Origin: an uncultured Prochlorococcus sp.
Lineage (GTDB): Bacteria; Cyanobacteriota; Cyanobacteriia; PCC-6307; Cyanobiaceae
Assembly: GCA_902519235.1 (NCBI GenBank)
Contig: CABYJE010000001.1
Span: forward strand, 124,001 to 188,000
Direction of reading: 5' to 3'
Length of the DNA stretch: 64,000 nt
Notes under the pieces: generated by a model
What the model was told of the DNA's origin: nothing
The model's input: only the letters and a program-made list of their open reading frames with translations
The model's database searches: none
Position numbers and translations under genes: made by a program
In this document: piece after piece, positions 48,996 to 57,510 of the stretch
How the letters are laid out: each line of letters starts with the position of its first letter
How positions within the stretch are numbered: the first letter of the stretch is position 1

Positions 48996-50285
48996 ATGAC
49001 TAATACAGATTCTGATAATTCCAGAGAGTGGGCTGCACAAGCTTACGCCCTTTTAAAAAAACGACAAGAAGAGCAGAAGCAAGAATTACAGAAGCAAGAA
49101 GAGCAGAAGCAAGAATTACAGAAGCAAGAAGAGCAGAAGCAAGAAGAGCAGAAGCAAGAATTACAGAAGCAAGAAGAGCAGAAGCAAGAGTTACAGAAGC
49201 AAGAATTGATTGATAACGTTAGTCAAGAAAGTATTTCTATCCAGTCTAAAATTTCTGCTGAGCCTGAATTAGGAGAATTTGATGATAACTTTACTTGGTC
49301 GGCAATGGTACTAGCTGCTCAAGGCAAAAAAATAAATCAAATATCGATAGATGAAATTGATTGGTTAACCAAATTAAGAAAAGGATTAGAAGAAACTCGA
49401 AAAGGTTTTGTTACTGAATTATTAGATAAATTGGGGGATGATCCTCTTACTCCTGAATCTCTAGATGATTTAGAGACTCTTTTAATAAGGGCTGATGTCG
49501 GTATTGATTCAACTGATAAAGTTATAAGTTCTCTTAGAACAAAATTAAATGAAGAAGTTGTGGGTGCAGAAGAAGGAATAAAATTTTTAAAGCAAGAGTT
49601 AAAATTAATTATTGATAAACCAATTAAAGATTCAGGCATTGATCTTTTGGTGCCTCAAAAAGGAAAGTTAAATGTTTGGTTGTTAGTAGGAGTTAATGGT
49701 GTTGGTAAGACTACTACATTGGGGAAATTAGCATATTTGTCATCAAGGAGTAATTATAAAACCTTGATTGCTGCTGCTGACACTTTTAGAGCTGCTGCAG
49801 TAGAACAACTTAAAGTATGGGGTGAGAGAAGTAATGTCGATATCATATCTAATCCATCAAAAAATGCTGATCCAGCCGCTGTAGTTTTTGATGCAATTAA
49901 TTCTGCAAAAAAAAGAAATGTTGATTTATTACTAGTTGATACAGCAGGTAGATTGCAAACAAAAAATAATTTGATGGATGAACTAGCAAAAATAAAAAAA
50001 ATTATTGATAAGAAGGTTCCAGACGCAATTGTGGAGTCATTATTAGTTTTAGATGCAAGTCAGGGTCAAAATGGCTTAAAACAAGCAAAAAGTTTTGCTA
50101 AATCAGCTAATTTAAGTGGAGCGATTATTACTAAATTAGATGGCACTTCTAGAGGGGGAGTCTCTTTGGCTGTTTCTGAAGAAGTTAATTTGCCTATAAG
50201 ATTTATTGGGGCTGGAGAAGGTATAAAAGATTTGAAACCTTTTAATAGTTTTGAATTTGTTGAGGCTTTGCTTGCAGATAAATAA
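48996..50285 (+). CDS. ftsY: Signal recognition particle receptor FtsY
   Basis: SRP-receptor GTPase that docks ribosome-SRP complexes at the membrane. The N-terminal A domain is a low-complexity tract of alternating QEEQK and QELQK units (about residues 24-70). The conserved NG domain follows with LEETRKGFVTELLDKLGDDPL, WLLVGVNGVGKTTTLGKLAYLS (P-loop), AADTFRAAAVEQLKVWGER, VDTAGRLQTKNNLMDEL and ITKLDGTSRGG. 429 aa. The repeat tract is a separate entry. Confidence 0.97.
   Translation: MTNTDSDNSREWAAQAYALLKKRQEEQKQELQKQEEQKQELQKQEEQKQEEQKQELQKQEEQKQELQKQELIDNVSQESISIQSKISAEPELGEFDDNFTWSAMVLAAQGKKINQISIDEIDWLTKLRKGLEETRKGFVTELLDKLGDDPLTPESLDDLETLLIRADVGIDSTDKVISSLRTKLNEEVVGAEEGIKFLKQELKLIIDKPIKDSGIDLLVPQKGKLNVWLLVGVNGVGKTTTLGKLAYLSSRSNYKTLIAAADTFRAAAVEQLKVWGERSNVDIISNPSKNADPAAVVFDAINSAKKRNVDLLLVDTAGRLQTKNNLMDELAKIKKIIDKKVPDAIVESLLVLDASQGQNGLKQAKSFAKSANLSGAIITKLDGTSRGGVSLAVSEEVNLPIRFIGAGEGIKDLKPFNSFEFVEALLADK
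49065..49208 (+). repeat. 15-bp tandem repeat tract inside ftsY
   Basis: Nine in-frame units of 15 bp plus a partial tenth, alternating CAAGAAGAGCAGAAG (QEEQK) and CAAGAATTACAGAAG (QELQK), in the order EE, EL, EE, EL, EE, EE, EL, EE, EL. The near identity at DNA level, with only one silent change noticed, points to recent expansion by slippage. It is expected to vary in copy number between strains. Confidence 0.93.
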
Positions 50286-50352
50286 ATATTTAATTAAATT
50301 TTTTTAAAAATTAAAATTTAATGTTAAAACATGTTTATATATCAGATTTGTT

Positions 50353-51696
50353 GTGACAAATAATCAAAAAGAGAAATTATTTTCAAATAAGTTTATTCAA
50401 AAATTTTTAGATAATGAATCTACAAAATCTTTAGAAAATAATTATAAGTTTGCTGAAATTGCTTCTTCATTAGCATTTTATTTAAAGTCTTTTTCGAATG
50501 TAAATAAATTATTGGACTATATATGCTTAATTTTTAAATATATTTTTTACGATAAAATAATATTAATTATTCCTTTAAATTTTGAGGGAGAAATTTGGAA
50601 TGAAAATGTAAGGATTTCTGCTAATAATCAATCTCTAACAATTCAAAAAGAAATTAATAGTTTTTTTAAGCAATTTCAATTTTCCAAAAATTTTAAAATT
50701 AAAGAAATCCCAACTTTTGAAAATTCCTTAAAAAATAATTTTAAAGAATATAAAATCGAAACATCAAAAATATTATCTAGGGGTAAATGCAGAGGTTTTA
50801 TTTATATTTTTAATAAAGACATTTCTAGTCAGTCGATCATTGAAGATCATAATTTTAATTTTATTCAAAATAGTTTAGCTCTTGGATTAGAAAATCACAG
50901 CTTGATAAAAACAAAGAAAAAACATGAAAACGTAGATAGAGAAATTTCTACTGGTGCTGAAATACAATCTCAATTACTCCCAGATTATTGTCCAACTATT
51001 TTTGGTGTAGACCTTGCTGCACATTGTAGACCAGCTCTTCAGCTAGGAGGAGATTACTATGATTTTATGTGTTTAAAGACAAATATCTCAGAAAAAAGAA
51101 AAGAAAAAGCTAGATGGGCCTTAGTAATTGGTGATGTAATGGGTAAAGGGATTCCAGCTGGTCTTCTAATGACTATGTTAAGAGGAATGCTACGTGCAGA
51201 GGTTCTTACTGGACTGCCTCCAGATAGAATTCTGCATGATTTAAATCAATTAGCAATTAATGATTTAAATCAATCCCATAGATTTATCACATTATTTTAT
51301 TCAGATTATGACCCTAGAACTAAAAAATTAAGATTCGCTAATGCGGCTCATAATCCTCCTTTGCTTTGGAAAAGTTTAGATCAGAAAATTATAAAATTAG
51401 ATTCAGAAGGATATGTACTTGGACTACAAAAAGACGCTCAATATCATTGCGGCGAAATTAAGCTTCATGAAAATGATTTAATTCTTTATTACACTGATGG
51501 AGTAATCGATACTTCTAATACATTAGGTGAAAGATTTGATGAGGAAAGATTAATTCAAATATTTACAAAATTATGCAAGCAATCTTATACGTCCCAAGAA
51601 ATCTTAAATAAAATATTCAAAAAATTAGATGACTTTACAGGACAAAATAGACACCTGGAGGACGATGCATCTATGGTAGTTTTTCAATTGAAATAA
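50353..51696 (+). CDS. PP2C-type (SpoIIE/RsbU family) serine phosphatase
   Basis: A 447-aa protein with an N-terminal region that may be a degenerate GAF-type sensor (about residues 30-175) and a C-terminal SpoIIE/PP2C phosphatase. The metal-binding motifs are QLGGDYYDF, VIGDVMGKGIPAGLLM, AAHNPPLLW, YYTDGVIDTSN and DDASMVVFQ. Family members dephosphorylate anti-anti-sigma factors in partner-switching cascades, but no such partner is adjacent. The start is GTG. It is between ftsY and argH. Confidence 0.88.
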   Translation: MTNNQKEKLFSNKFIQKFLDNESTKSLENNYKFAEIASSLAFYLKSFSNVNKLLDYICLIFKYIFYDKIILIIPLNFEGEIWNENVRISANNQSLTIQKEINSFFKQFQFSKNFKIKEIPTFENSLKNNFKEYKIETSKILSRGKCRGFIYIFNKDISSQSIIEDHNFNFIQNSLALGLENHSLIKTKKKHENVDREISTGAEIQSQLLPDYCPTIFGVDLAAHCRPALQLGGDYYDFMCLKTNISEKRKEKARWALVIGDVMGKGIPAGLLMTMLRGMLRAEVLTGLPPDRILHDLNQLAINDLNQSHRFITLFYSDYDPRTKKLRFANAAHNPPLLWKSLDQKIIKLDSEGYVLGLQKDAQYHCGEIKLHENDLILYYTDGVIDTSNTLGERFDEERLIQIFTKLCKQSYTSQEILNKIFKKLDDFTGQNRHLEDDASMVVFQLK

Positions 51697-51755
51697 ATTT
51701 TTGTCACCTTTATAAAAAAATGCTTTATTAGAGATAACTCAAGTTATAAATTGAT

Positions 51756-53135
51756 ATGGATAAAGTTTGGAGTAAAAGGTTTGATAATTCATTAAATCCT
51801 TTTATTGAAAAGTTTAATGCTTCAATTGGTTTTGATAAAAAGCTAATTTTAGAAGATTTAGATTGTTCTATTGCCCATGCAAAAATGCTTTGCAAAACTC
51901 AAGTTTTATCCTCTGCTGAAACTTTGAAAATTATAAATGGTCTAGAGGCAATAAAAGTTGAGTATTTGGAGGGTAAATTTTTTCCTAGTGCTCCTTCTGA
52001 AGATATTCACTATTGTATTGAAGAAAAACTAATTAGCATGATTGGTGAAACTGGGAAAAAATTACATACAGGTAGAAGTAGAAATGATCAAGTTGGTACA
52101 GATATTAGATTATGGCTAAGAAAAGAGATTGATAATCTTGAAATTTTAATAATGGATTTGCAAAAATCCTTTTTAAATATTGCAAAATCAAATATTTATA
52201 CTCTAATTCCTGGATACACACATATGCAAAGAGCACAACCATTATCTTTAGCTCATCATTTATTGGCGTATATAGAAATGCTCCAAAGAGATCGCGAAAG
52301 ATTTAAACAAGTAAGATCAAGAGTCAATACTTCTCCATTAGGCGCTGCAGCATTAGCTGGAACAAAAATTAAAATAGATAGGAACTTTACAGCGGCAGAA
52401 TTGGGTTTTGAAAAGATTTATAAAAATAGTATTGATGCTGTGAGTGATAGAGATTTTTGTATTGAGTTCGTTTCTGCATCTGCTTTAGTAATGTCTCATT
52501 TAAGTAAAATTTCAGAGGAAATAATTTTATGGGTCACTGATGAATTTTCCTTTGCAAGATTAACAGACAAATGCGCTACGGGAAGTAGCTTAATGCCGCA
52601 GAAAAAAAATCCAGATGTTCCAGAGTTAATAAGAGGTAAAACGGGAAGAATTTATGGTCATCTTCAAGCATTATTGACTATGGTCAAAGGAGTACCACTT
52701 GCATATAATAAGGATTTTCAAGAGGATAAAGAGCCAATATTTGATACTGCAGAGACAATATCTTCTTGCATTAAAGCAATGACAATTTTAATTGATGAGG
52801 GTATTGAATTTAATATAAAAAATTTATCTGATTCGGTAGATAATGACTTTTCTAATGCGACTGATTTGGCAGATTACTTAGTTGGTAAAAAGATTCCGTT
52901 TAGAACAGCTTATGAAGTTGTGGGTGAAATTGTTAAGTATTGCTTAGAAAGAAAGATCTTATTTAAAAATCTTAAAATTGATGAATTTAAAAAATTTCAT
53001 CCCAAATTTGATGAAGATGTTTTTGAGAGTCTTGAACCTTTTAATGTTGTTGAGTCAAGAATTAGTGAAGGAGGAACAGGCTTTGCGCAAGTTAAAAAGG
53101 AGGTTAATAATTGGCAAAAAAAATTGTTACTTTAA
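51756..53135 (+). CDS. argH: Argininosuccinate lyase
   Basis: Cleaves argininosuccinate to arginine and fumarate, completing the pathway served by argG at 24 kb. Motifs: [76 protein letters not shown] and the fumarase/ASL signature [20 protein letters not shown]. 459 aa is normal. Confidence 0.97.
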   Translation: MDKVWSKRFDNSLNPFIEKFNASIGFDKKLILEDLDCSIAHAKMLCKTQVLSSAETLKIINGLEAIKVEYLEGKFFPSAPSEDIHYCIEEKLISMIGETGKKLHTGRSRNDQVGTDIRLWLRKEIDNLEILIMDLQKSFLNIAKSNIYTLIPGYTHMQRAQPLSLAHHLLAYIEMLQRDRERFKQVRSRVNTSPLGAAALAGTKIKIDRNFTAAELGFEKIYKNSIDAVSDRDFCIEFVSASALVMSHLSKISEEIILWVTDEFSFARLTDKCATGSSLMPQKKNPDVPELIRGKTGRIYGHLQALLTMVKGVPLAYNKDFQEDKEPIFDTAETISSCIKAMTILIDEGIEFNIKNLSDSVDNDFSNATDLADYLVGKKIPFRTAYEVVGEIVKYCLERKILFKNLKIDEFKKFHPKFDEDVFESLEPFNVVESRISEGGTGFAQVKKEVNNWQKKLLL

Positions 53136-53147
53136 TCTCAAGTATTT

Positions 53148-53178
53148 TTCTACAAGAAAGGTATCCTTTGAAGTAGAA
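53148..53178 (+). other. Interrupted stem-loop between argH and the RRM gene
   Basis: TTCTAC (53148-53153) pairs with GTAGAA (53173-53178), and inside it AAAGG pairs with CCTTT around a TAT loop, with AAG/GAA as a symmetric internal loop. No U-run follows, so it is not a classic terminator. It may end argH transcripts or lie in the 5' UTR of the RNA-binding protein gene, where cold- or self-regulation is known for cyanobacterial rbp genes. Function not shown. Confidence 0.4.
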
Positions 53179-53254
53179 TGGTGAAGTAAAGTTATCGGAC
53201 TACTTATTTATTTGTAGTTTTTAAATTAGGTAAATTTTCTTTGTTGATTTTAAA

Positions 53255-53812
53255 GTGAGTATTTTTGTTGGCAATTTGCCGTTCCGCGCAGAGCGTGAAG
53301 ATGTTTTAGAGTTGTTTGCACCTTTCGGTGAAGTTTTAAATTGCTCTCTTCCTCTTGAAAGAGATACTGGAAGAAAAAGAGGATTCGCATTTGTTGAGAT
53401 GGCAGATGAATCAATTGAGTCTTCAGCTATTGATGGTTTGCAAGGTACGGAGCTAATGGGTAGACCCTTAAGAATTAATAAAGCTGACCCAAGAGGTTCT
53501 GGCGGATCTCGGAGAGGAGGGAGAGGCGGCTACGGTGGTGGCGGTAATAATAATGGCGGCTACGGTAGTGGCGGCTACGGCGGTGGCGGTAATAATAATG
53601 GCGGCTACGGTGGTGGCGGCTACGGTGGTGGCGGTTATGGTGGTCGTAATTCTGAATCTAACAACTCTTATACTAATAAATCTTCCGGAGCAGATGGATG
53701 GGAAGATAGAAGTTATGGAAACTCTTCTGAAAACTCTGAATATGAAAGTGGTAGAAGCAGAAGAAGAAGAGGAGTTTCAAATGAGAGTAATGAATCAAAT
53801 GAAGATAATTAA
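53255..53812 (+). CDS. RRM-type RNA-binding protein with glycine-rich tail
   Basis: An 80-residue RNA recognition motif opens the protein: SIFVGNLPFRAEREDVLELF (RNP2) and GRKRGFAFVEMAD (RNP1). It is followed by a Gly/Tyr/Asn-rich tail (RGGRGGYGGGGNNNGGYGSGG...) and a charged end. This is the Rbp type of cyanobacteria, similar to plant glycine-rich proteins and often cold-induced. The start is GTG. The tail is encoded by tandem repeats (separate entry). A stem-loop lies 77 bp upstream. It overlaps convergent dus by 4 bp. Confidence 0.92.
   Translation: MSIFVGNLPFRAEREDVLELFAPFGEVLNCSLPLERDTGRKRGFAFVEMADESIESSAIDGLQGTELMGRPLRINKADPRGSGGSRRGGRGGYGGGGNNNGGYGSGGYGGGGNNNGGYGGGGYGGGGYGGRNSESNNSYTNKSSGADGWEDRSYGNSSENSEYESGRSRRRRGVSNESNESNEDN
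53521..53650 (+). repeat. Tandem GGY/GGN repeat DNA inside the RRM gene
   Basis: Repeated blocks of GGCGGCTACGGTGGTGGCGG and GGTAATAATAATGGCGGCTACGG encode GGYGGGGNNN-type units; the GGNNNGGYG block occurs twice. The GC content is far above the surrounding DNA because glycine codons dominate. An alternative-frame ORF (53535-53834) is a by-product of this repeat. Confidence 0.85.
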
Positions 53813-54789
53813 TAACCCATTTCTTGTAGTCTAGAAGTTATTTTTAAAAGATAATCAATACTTAGTTCCTTTTTTATAGATTTTGTTGAAATTTGATTTC
53901 TCCAAACTTTTGCTTTAGGAATACCTTCGACCAAATTTATAAGATGTTTACAAATATCCCAAGATTTCCCTCCATTAGTTATGTGCTTTTCTATATATGG
54001 AATTAAGGAGAAAATAATATCCGAAGCAGATTTAGATTTTTTATTTATCCCATAAATTTTTTTATCAATGTCAGACCATCTTAAGGGATGTTTATATACT
54101 GATCGTCCAATCATGACTCCATCAAAATCATTTAAAGCTTCTAATGATTCATCGATATTTGTGAACCCCCCATTGATTTCAATTAATAATTTAGGATTTA
54201 ATTTCTTTAATTTTTTTACAACATCGTACCTAAGCGGAGGAATAGTTCTGTTTTGTTTTGGATTTAGTCCTTTTAATATTGCTTTCCTTGCATGAACTGT
54301 AAATCTATCTGCTCCAGCATTTGCGATGTACCTCACGAAATTATTTAAACTTTTTAAACTATCTTCATTATCTACACCGATTCTGTGTTTAATCGTAACC
54401 GGTATGCTGCAGTTATTTTTTAAGGATTCTATGCATTTTGCCACTCTTTCAGGATCTTTCATAAGTGAAGCGCCAAAATTTCCAGAACAGACTCTTGGAC
54501 TAGGACAGCCAACATTAAAGTTTATTTCGTCATAACCCCAATCCTCTGCCATTCGTGCAGCCTCTTTAAGGATTTCAGGATCGTCTCCACCAAATTGAAT
54601 GGATATAGGATGCTCTTCATTATTAAAATCTAGAAAATTTTCTTTTTTGTTTGTATAGGCTAAACTTTGGGCCACAATCATTTCGGTATATAAGAGAGCT
54701 TTAGAGCTTATTTTTCTCATTATCATCCTAAAATGTTTATCAGTACAATCCATCATTGGAGCAATACTTAATTTATGAATATTTTTCAT
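53809..54789 (-). CDS. dusA: tRNA-dihydrouridine synthase (DusA type)
   Basis: Flavoenzyme that reduces uridine to dihydrouridine in the tRNA D-loop. It has the N-terminal SIAPMMDCTDKHFRMIMR, INFNVGCPSPRVCSGNFGASLM (catalytic Cys region), IPVTIKHRIGVD, FTVHARKAILKGLNPKQNRTIPPLRYDVV, INGGF and GVMIGRSVYKHPL. The PSxRVxxGxFGA and DWTD-like start fit the DusA subfamily. 326 aa is normal. It ends inside the last codons of the RRM gene on the other strand. Confidence 0.93.
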   Translation of the reverse strand: MKNIHKLSIAPMMDCTDKHFRMIMRKISSKALLYTEMIVAQSLAYTNKKENFLDFNNEEHPISIQFGGDDPEILKEAARMAEDWGYDEINFNVGCPSPRVCSGNFGASLMKDPERVAKCIESLKNNCSIPVTIKHRIGVDNEDSLKSLNNFVRYIANAGADRFTVHARKAILKGLNPKQNRTIPPLRYDVVKKLKKLNPKLLIEINGGFTNIDESLEALNDFDGVMIGRSVYKHPLRWSDIDKKIYGINKKSKSASDIIFSLIPYIEKHITNGGKSWDICKHLINLVEGIPKAKVWRNQISTKSIKKELSIDYLLKITSRLQEMGY

Positions 54790-54836
54790 AGAATTGGTTT
54801 GATTAAAAATAATTACTTTTTATGTGACTTAAATAT

Positions 54837-55331
54837 ATGAATCAATTTTTAACAAGAAGATTTTTTATTCTAATTCCTACCATGTCAATCTTAAAAAAAA
54901 TTTTTAAGCCTATGCAAGTTTTAGCTTCTTCACTTAATTCTAAAGAAGAGTGGAATTTATCAAAAGAAGAGTGGAAATCGAAGCTTAGTCCAGAATCTTA
55001 CTATATTTTGAGGGAGGAAGGAACTGAAAGAGCTTTCAGTAGCCAACTAAATAATGAAAAAAGAAAAGGAGTTTTTCATTGTGCAGGATGTGATTTGCCT
55101 CTTTTCCTTTCAGATAAAAAGTATGATAGTGGTACTGGGTGGCCAAGCTTTTGGGATTCAATTCAAGGATCAGTACAAACAAAGGTTGACTTTAAGTTAA
55201 TTGTCCCAAGAACCGAATATCATTGTTCTAGATGTGGAGGCCATCAAGGGCATGTTTTTAATGATGGCCCAGCTCCCACAGGAAAAAGATACTGTAATAA
55301 CGGCTTAGCACTAAGGTTTATACCTGATTAA
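54837..55331 (+). CDS. msrB: Peptide methionine-R-sulfoxide reductase, possibly exported
   Basis: Reduces methionine-R-sulfoxide in proteins. The MsrB domain has FHCAGCDLPLF and YHCSRCGGHQGHVF (two CxxC zinc pairs), the GTGWPSFW motif and the catalytic Cys in GKRYCNNGLALRF. There is an N-terminal extension of about 35 residues, MNQFLTRRFFILIPTMSILKK..., with a twin-arginine-like TRRFFI followed by a short hydrophobic run, so export to the periplasm or thylakoid lumen is possible. A later Met is an alternative start. Confidence 0.93.
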   Translation: MNQFLTRRFFILIPTMSILKKIFKPMQVLASSLNSKEEWNLSKEEWKSKLSPESYYILREEGTERAFSSQLNNEKRKGVFHCAGCDLPLFLSDKKYDSGTGWPSFWDSIQGSVQTKVDFKLIVPRTEYHCSRCGGHQGHVFNDGPAPTGKRYCNNGLALRFIPD

Positions 55332-55338
55332 ATATTTG

Positions 55339-55360
55339 TGCGGCCTTCCGCAACTTGTTT
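55339..55360 (+). terminator. Putative intrinsic terminator after msrB
   Basis: TGCGG-CCTT-CCGCA forms a 5-bp GC-rich stem with a four-base loop, followed by ACTTGTTTT. Such a GC-rich hairpin stands out in this AT-rich DNA and lies 8 bp after the msrB stop and before grpE. The T-run is imperfect. Confidence 0.42.
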
Positions 55361-55406
55361 TGTGCATCATTTTAATGGAAAATGGTCTTATTAAATTTTT
55401 AGAAAA

Positions 55407-56126
55407 ATGATTGAAAATCAATCAGACAATATTGATAATAAAGAGAATGATATTCCTGATCAGGATAATGCTTCTGAAAATAATTCAATAGCTGTAGATC
55501 AAATAATCGAAAATGATCAATCAGTATCTAAAAAAACGGAAGAAATAAACACTGAAGAATTAAAAAATACTATTACTAATAATGATGCAAGGTTAGAGCA
55601 ATTAGAAAAAGAGCATGAAACTTTAAAAAATCAATATGTAAGAATCTCAGCAGATTTTGACAATTTTAGAAAAAGACAGTCTAGAGATCAGGACGACTTA
55701 AAAATTCAACTTGTTTCAAAGACTCTAACTTCAATACTTCCTATTGTTGATAATTTTGAGAGAGCAAGACAACAACTTAAACCAGAAAGTGAAGAAGCCC
55801 AAGCGCTTCATAGAAGTTATCAAGGATTATATAAACAATTAGTAGAGGTTTTAAAACAACAAGGAGTTGCGCCGATGAGAGTTGTTGGCCAGCAATTTGA
55901 TCCTAATTTACATGAAGCTGTATTAAGGGAGCCTAGTGAAGAGTTTAAGGAAGATTGTATTGTCGAAGAATTACAACGAGGATATCATTTAGAAGGTAAG
56001 GTTTTGAGACATGCTTTAGTTAAAGTTTCAATGGGACCTGGCAAACAAAATTCACAAGAGGAAGTAGAAAAGGATACAGTTGAAGGGGATATCGATTCAG
56101 AGGAAAATACTTCTGAAGATGTATAA
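55407..56126 (+). CDS. grpE: GrpE, nucleotide exchange factor for DnaK
   Basis: Promotes ADP release from DnaK. A poorly conserved acidic N-terminal part precedes the helical dimerisation region ([32 protein letters not shown]) and the C-terminal beta domain with [22 protein letters not shown] and [17 protein letters not shown]. 239 aa fits cyanobacterial GrpE. dnaJ follows 29 bp downstream; dnaK is encoded separately at 21-22.6 kb. Confidence 0.96.
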   Translation: MIENQSDNIDNKENDIPDQDNASENNSIAVDQIIENDQSVSKKTEEINTEELKNTITNNDARLEQLEKEHETLKNQYVRISADFDNFRKRQSRDQDDLKIQLVSKTLTSILPIVDNFERARQQLKPESEEAQALHRSYQGLYKQLVEVLKQQGVAPMRVVGQQFDPNLHEAVLREPSEEFKEDCIVEELQRGYHLEGKVLRHALVKVSMGPGKQNSQEEVEKDTVEGDIDSEENTSEDV

Positions 56127-56155
56127 ATTCCAAATTTTTACTTGAGTATTATCTA

Positions 56156-57280
56156 ATGGCCGATTTCTACCAGATACTTGGAGTTTCAAGAGATGCTGAT
56201 GCGGATACCTTAAAGAGGGCTTATAGAAAATTAGCAAGGCAATATCATCCTGATGTAAATAAAGAGCCAGGTGCTGAAGATAAATTTAAAGAAATTGGCA
56301 AGGCTTATGAAGCATTAGCGGATCCTGAAACAAGAGCTAGATATGATCAGTTTGGAGAGGCTGGACTTGGTGGCGCAGCTGGAATGCCTGATATGGGCGA
56401 TATGGGTGGCTTTGCAGATTTATTTGAAACCTTTTTTAATGGCTTCGGTAGTCAAAATCCACAGGGAGGAAGAACTCAAAGAAGAGGTCCTCAACAAGGA
56501 GATGATTTAAGGTATGACCTGAACGTTGACTTTAAAGATGCAATATTTGGTCAACAAAGAGAAATTAAAATTCCTCATCTTGAGACATGTGAAGTGTGTA
56601 GAGGAACAGGTGCTAAACCAGGAACTGGACCAAAAACTTGTTCAACATGTGGAGGAAGTGGACAAGTAAGAAGAGCTACTCGAACACCTTTTGGTAATTT
56701 TACACAAGTAGCTGAATGTCCTTCATGTAATGGAGCTGGACAGATTATTGTAGATCCATGTGCAAGTTGCGGTGGTAATGGAGTAAAACAAGTTAGAAAA
56801 AAATTAAGAATTAATATTCCTGCGGGAGTTGATACTGGTACTAAATTAAGAGTTTCCGGAGAGGGAAATGTTGGTTTGAAGGGGGGTCCACCTGGAGATC
56901 TTTATGTTTTTATCAAAGTTAAGAATGATTCAAAACTTAAAAGAGATGGTGTGAATATTTACTCAGAAATAGCTGTGAGTTATTTACAGGCTATTTTAGG
57001 AGATACTGTTGAAATAACTACAGTTGATGGGAATGTTAATTTAAAAATTCCAAGTGGAACTCAACCAAATACTACTCTATCTCTTGAGAATAAAGGGGTA
57101 CCTAGACTTGGTAATCCAGTTGCCAGAGGAAATCATGAAGTTCTAGTAAAAGTAAAATTGCCAACTCGTATAACTGACGAAGAACGAAAGCTTTTAGAGG
57201 GTTTAGCTTCTCAATATTCAGATAAAAATATTAACATCAGCAATGGACTATTTAGTAAATTATTTGGAAAAGAATCTTAA
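56156..57280 (+). CDS. dnaJ: Chaperone DnaJ (type I Hsp40)
   Basis: Co-chaperone stimulating DnaK ATPase. The J domain [36 protein letters not shown] with HPD is followed by a G/F-rich linker ([24 protein letters not shown]). Four zinc-binding CxxCxGxG-type repeats come next ([32 protein letters not shown]), then the C-terminal substrate domains. 374 aa is normal. Its stop overlaps the next start by one base (TAATG). Confidence 0.97.
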   Translation: MADFYQILGVSRDADADTLKRAYRKLARQYHPDVNKEPGAEDKFKEIGKAYEALADPETRARYDQFGEAGLGGAAGMPDMGDMGGFADLFETFFNGFGSQNPQGGRTQRRGPQQGDDLRYDLNVDFKDAIFGQQREIKIPHLETCEVCRGTGAKPGTGPKTCSTCGGSGQVRRATRTPFGNFTQVAECPSCNGAGQIIVDPCASCGGNGVKQVRKKLRINIPAGVDTGTKLRVSGEGNVGLKGGPPGDLYVFIKVKNDSKLKRDGVNIYSEIAVSYLQAILGDTVEITTVDGNVNLKIPSGTQPNTTLSLENKGVPRLGNPVARGNHEVLVKVKLPTRITDEERKLLEGLASQYSDKNINISNGLFSKLFGKES

Positions 57281-57510
57281 TGAATTCATTAAAGCATTTG
57301 GATCTTAAATCTGTTCCATGTCCTTTAAATGTCGTTAAAATTAAATTGGCCTTAGAAAAATTATCCAAAAATGAACAACTTATTGTTGAATTAGATAAAG
57401 GTGAACCAGAAGAAATGGTATTAAAAAGTTTAAAAGAGATGGGATGTTTGGTTAAACAAATCAAAGAAAATAAACAATTTATAAAAATAAAAGTATTGAA
57501 TGAAAACTAA
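57280..57510 (+). CDS. TusA/SirA-like sulfurtransferase-family protein
   Basis: A 76-residue protein of the TusA fold: HLDLKSVPCPLNVVKIKLALEKLSKNEQLIVELDKGEPEEMVLKSLKEMGCLV. The Cys of the usual CPxP motif is kept, but the second Pro is Asn (CPLN), a variant I recall in cyanobacterial relatives. It may carry sulfur for tRNA thiolation or another pathway; this is not shown. It overlaps dnaJ by 1 bp and rsgA by 11 bp. Confidence 0.85.
   Translation: MNSLKHLDLKSVPCPLNVVKIKLALEKLSKNEQLIVELDKGEPEEMVLKSLKEMGCLVKQIKENKQFIKIKVLNEN

Noticed and set aside
49028-49213. + strand ORF encoding RAEARITEARR repeats
   Set aside because: It is the other-frame reading of the ftsY tandem repeat; the ftsY frame is the conserved one.
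52978-53184. 68-aa + strand ORF over the argH end
   Set aside because: Alternative frame of argH running into the intergenic hairpin; no conserved features.
53535-53834. 99-aa + strand ORF over the RRM glycine tract
   Set aside because: Repeat DNA read in another frame; hydrophobic A/V-rich product with no start context.
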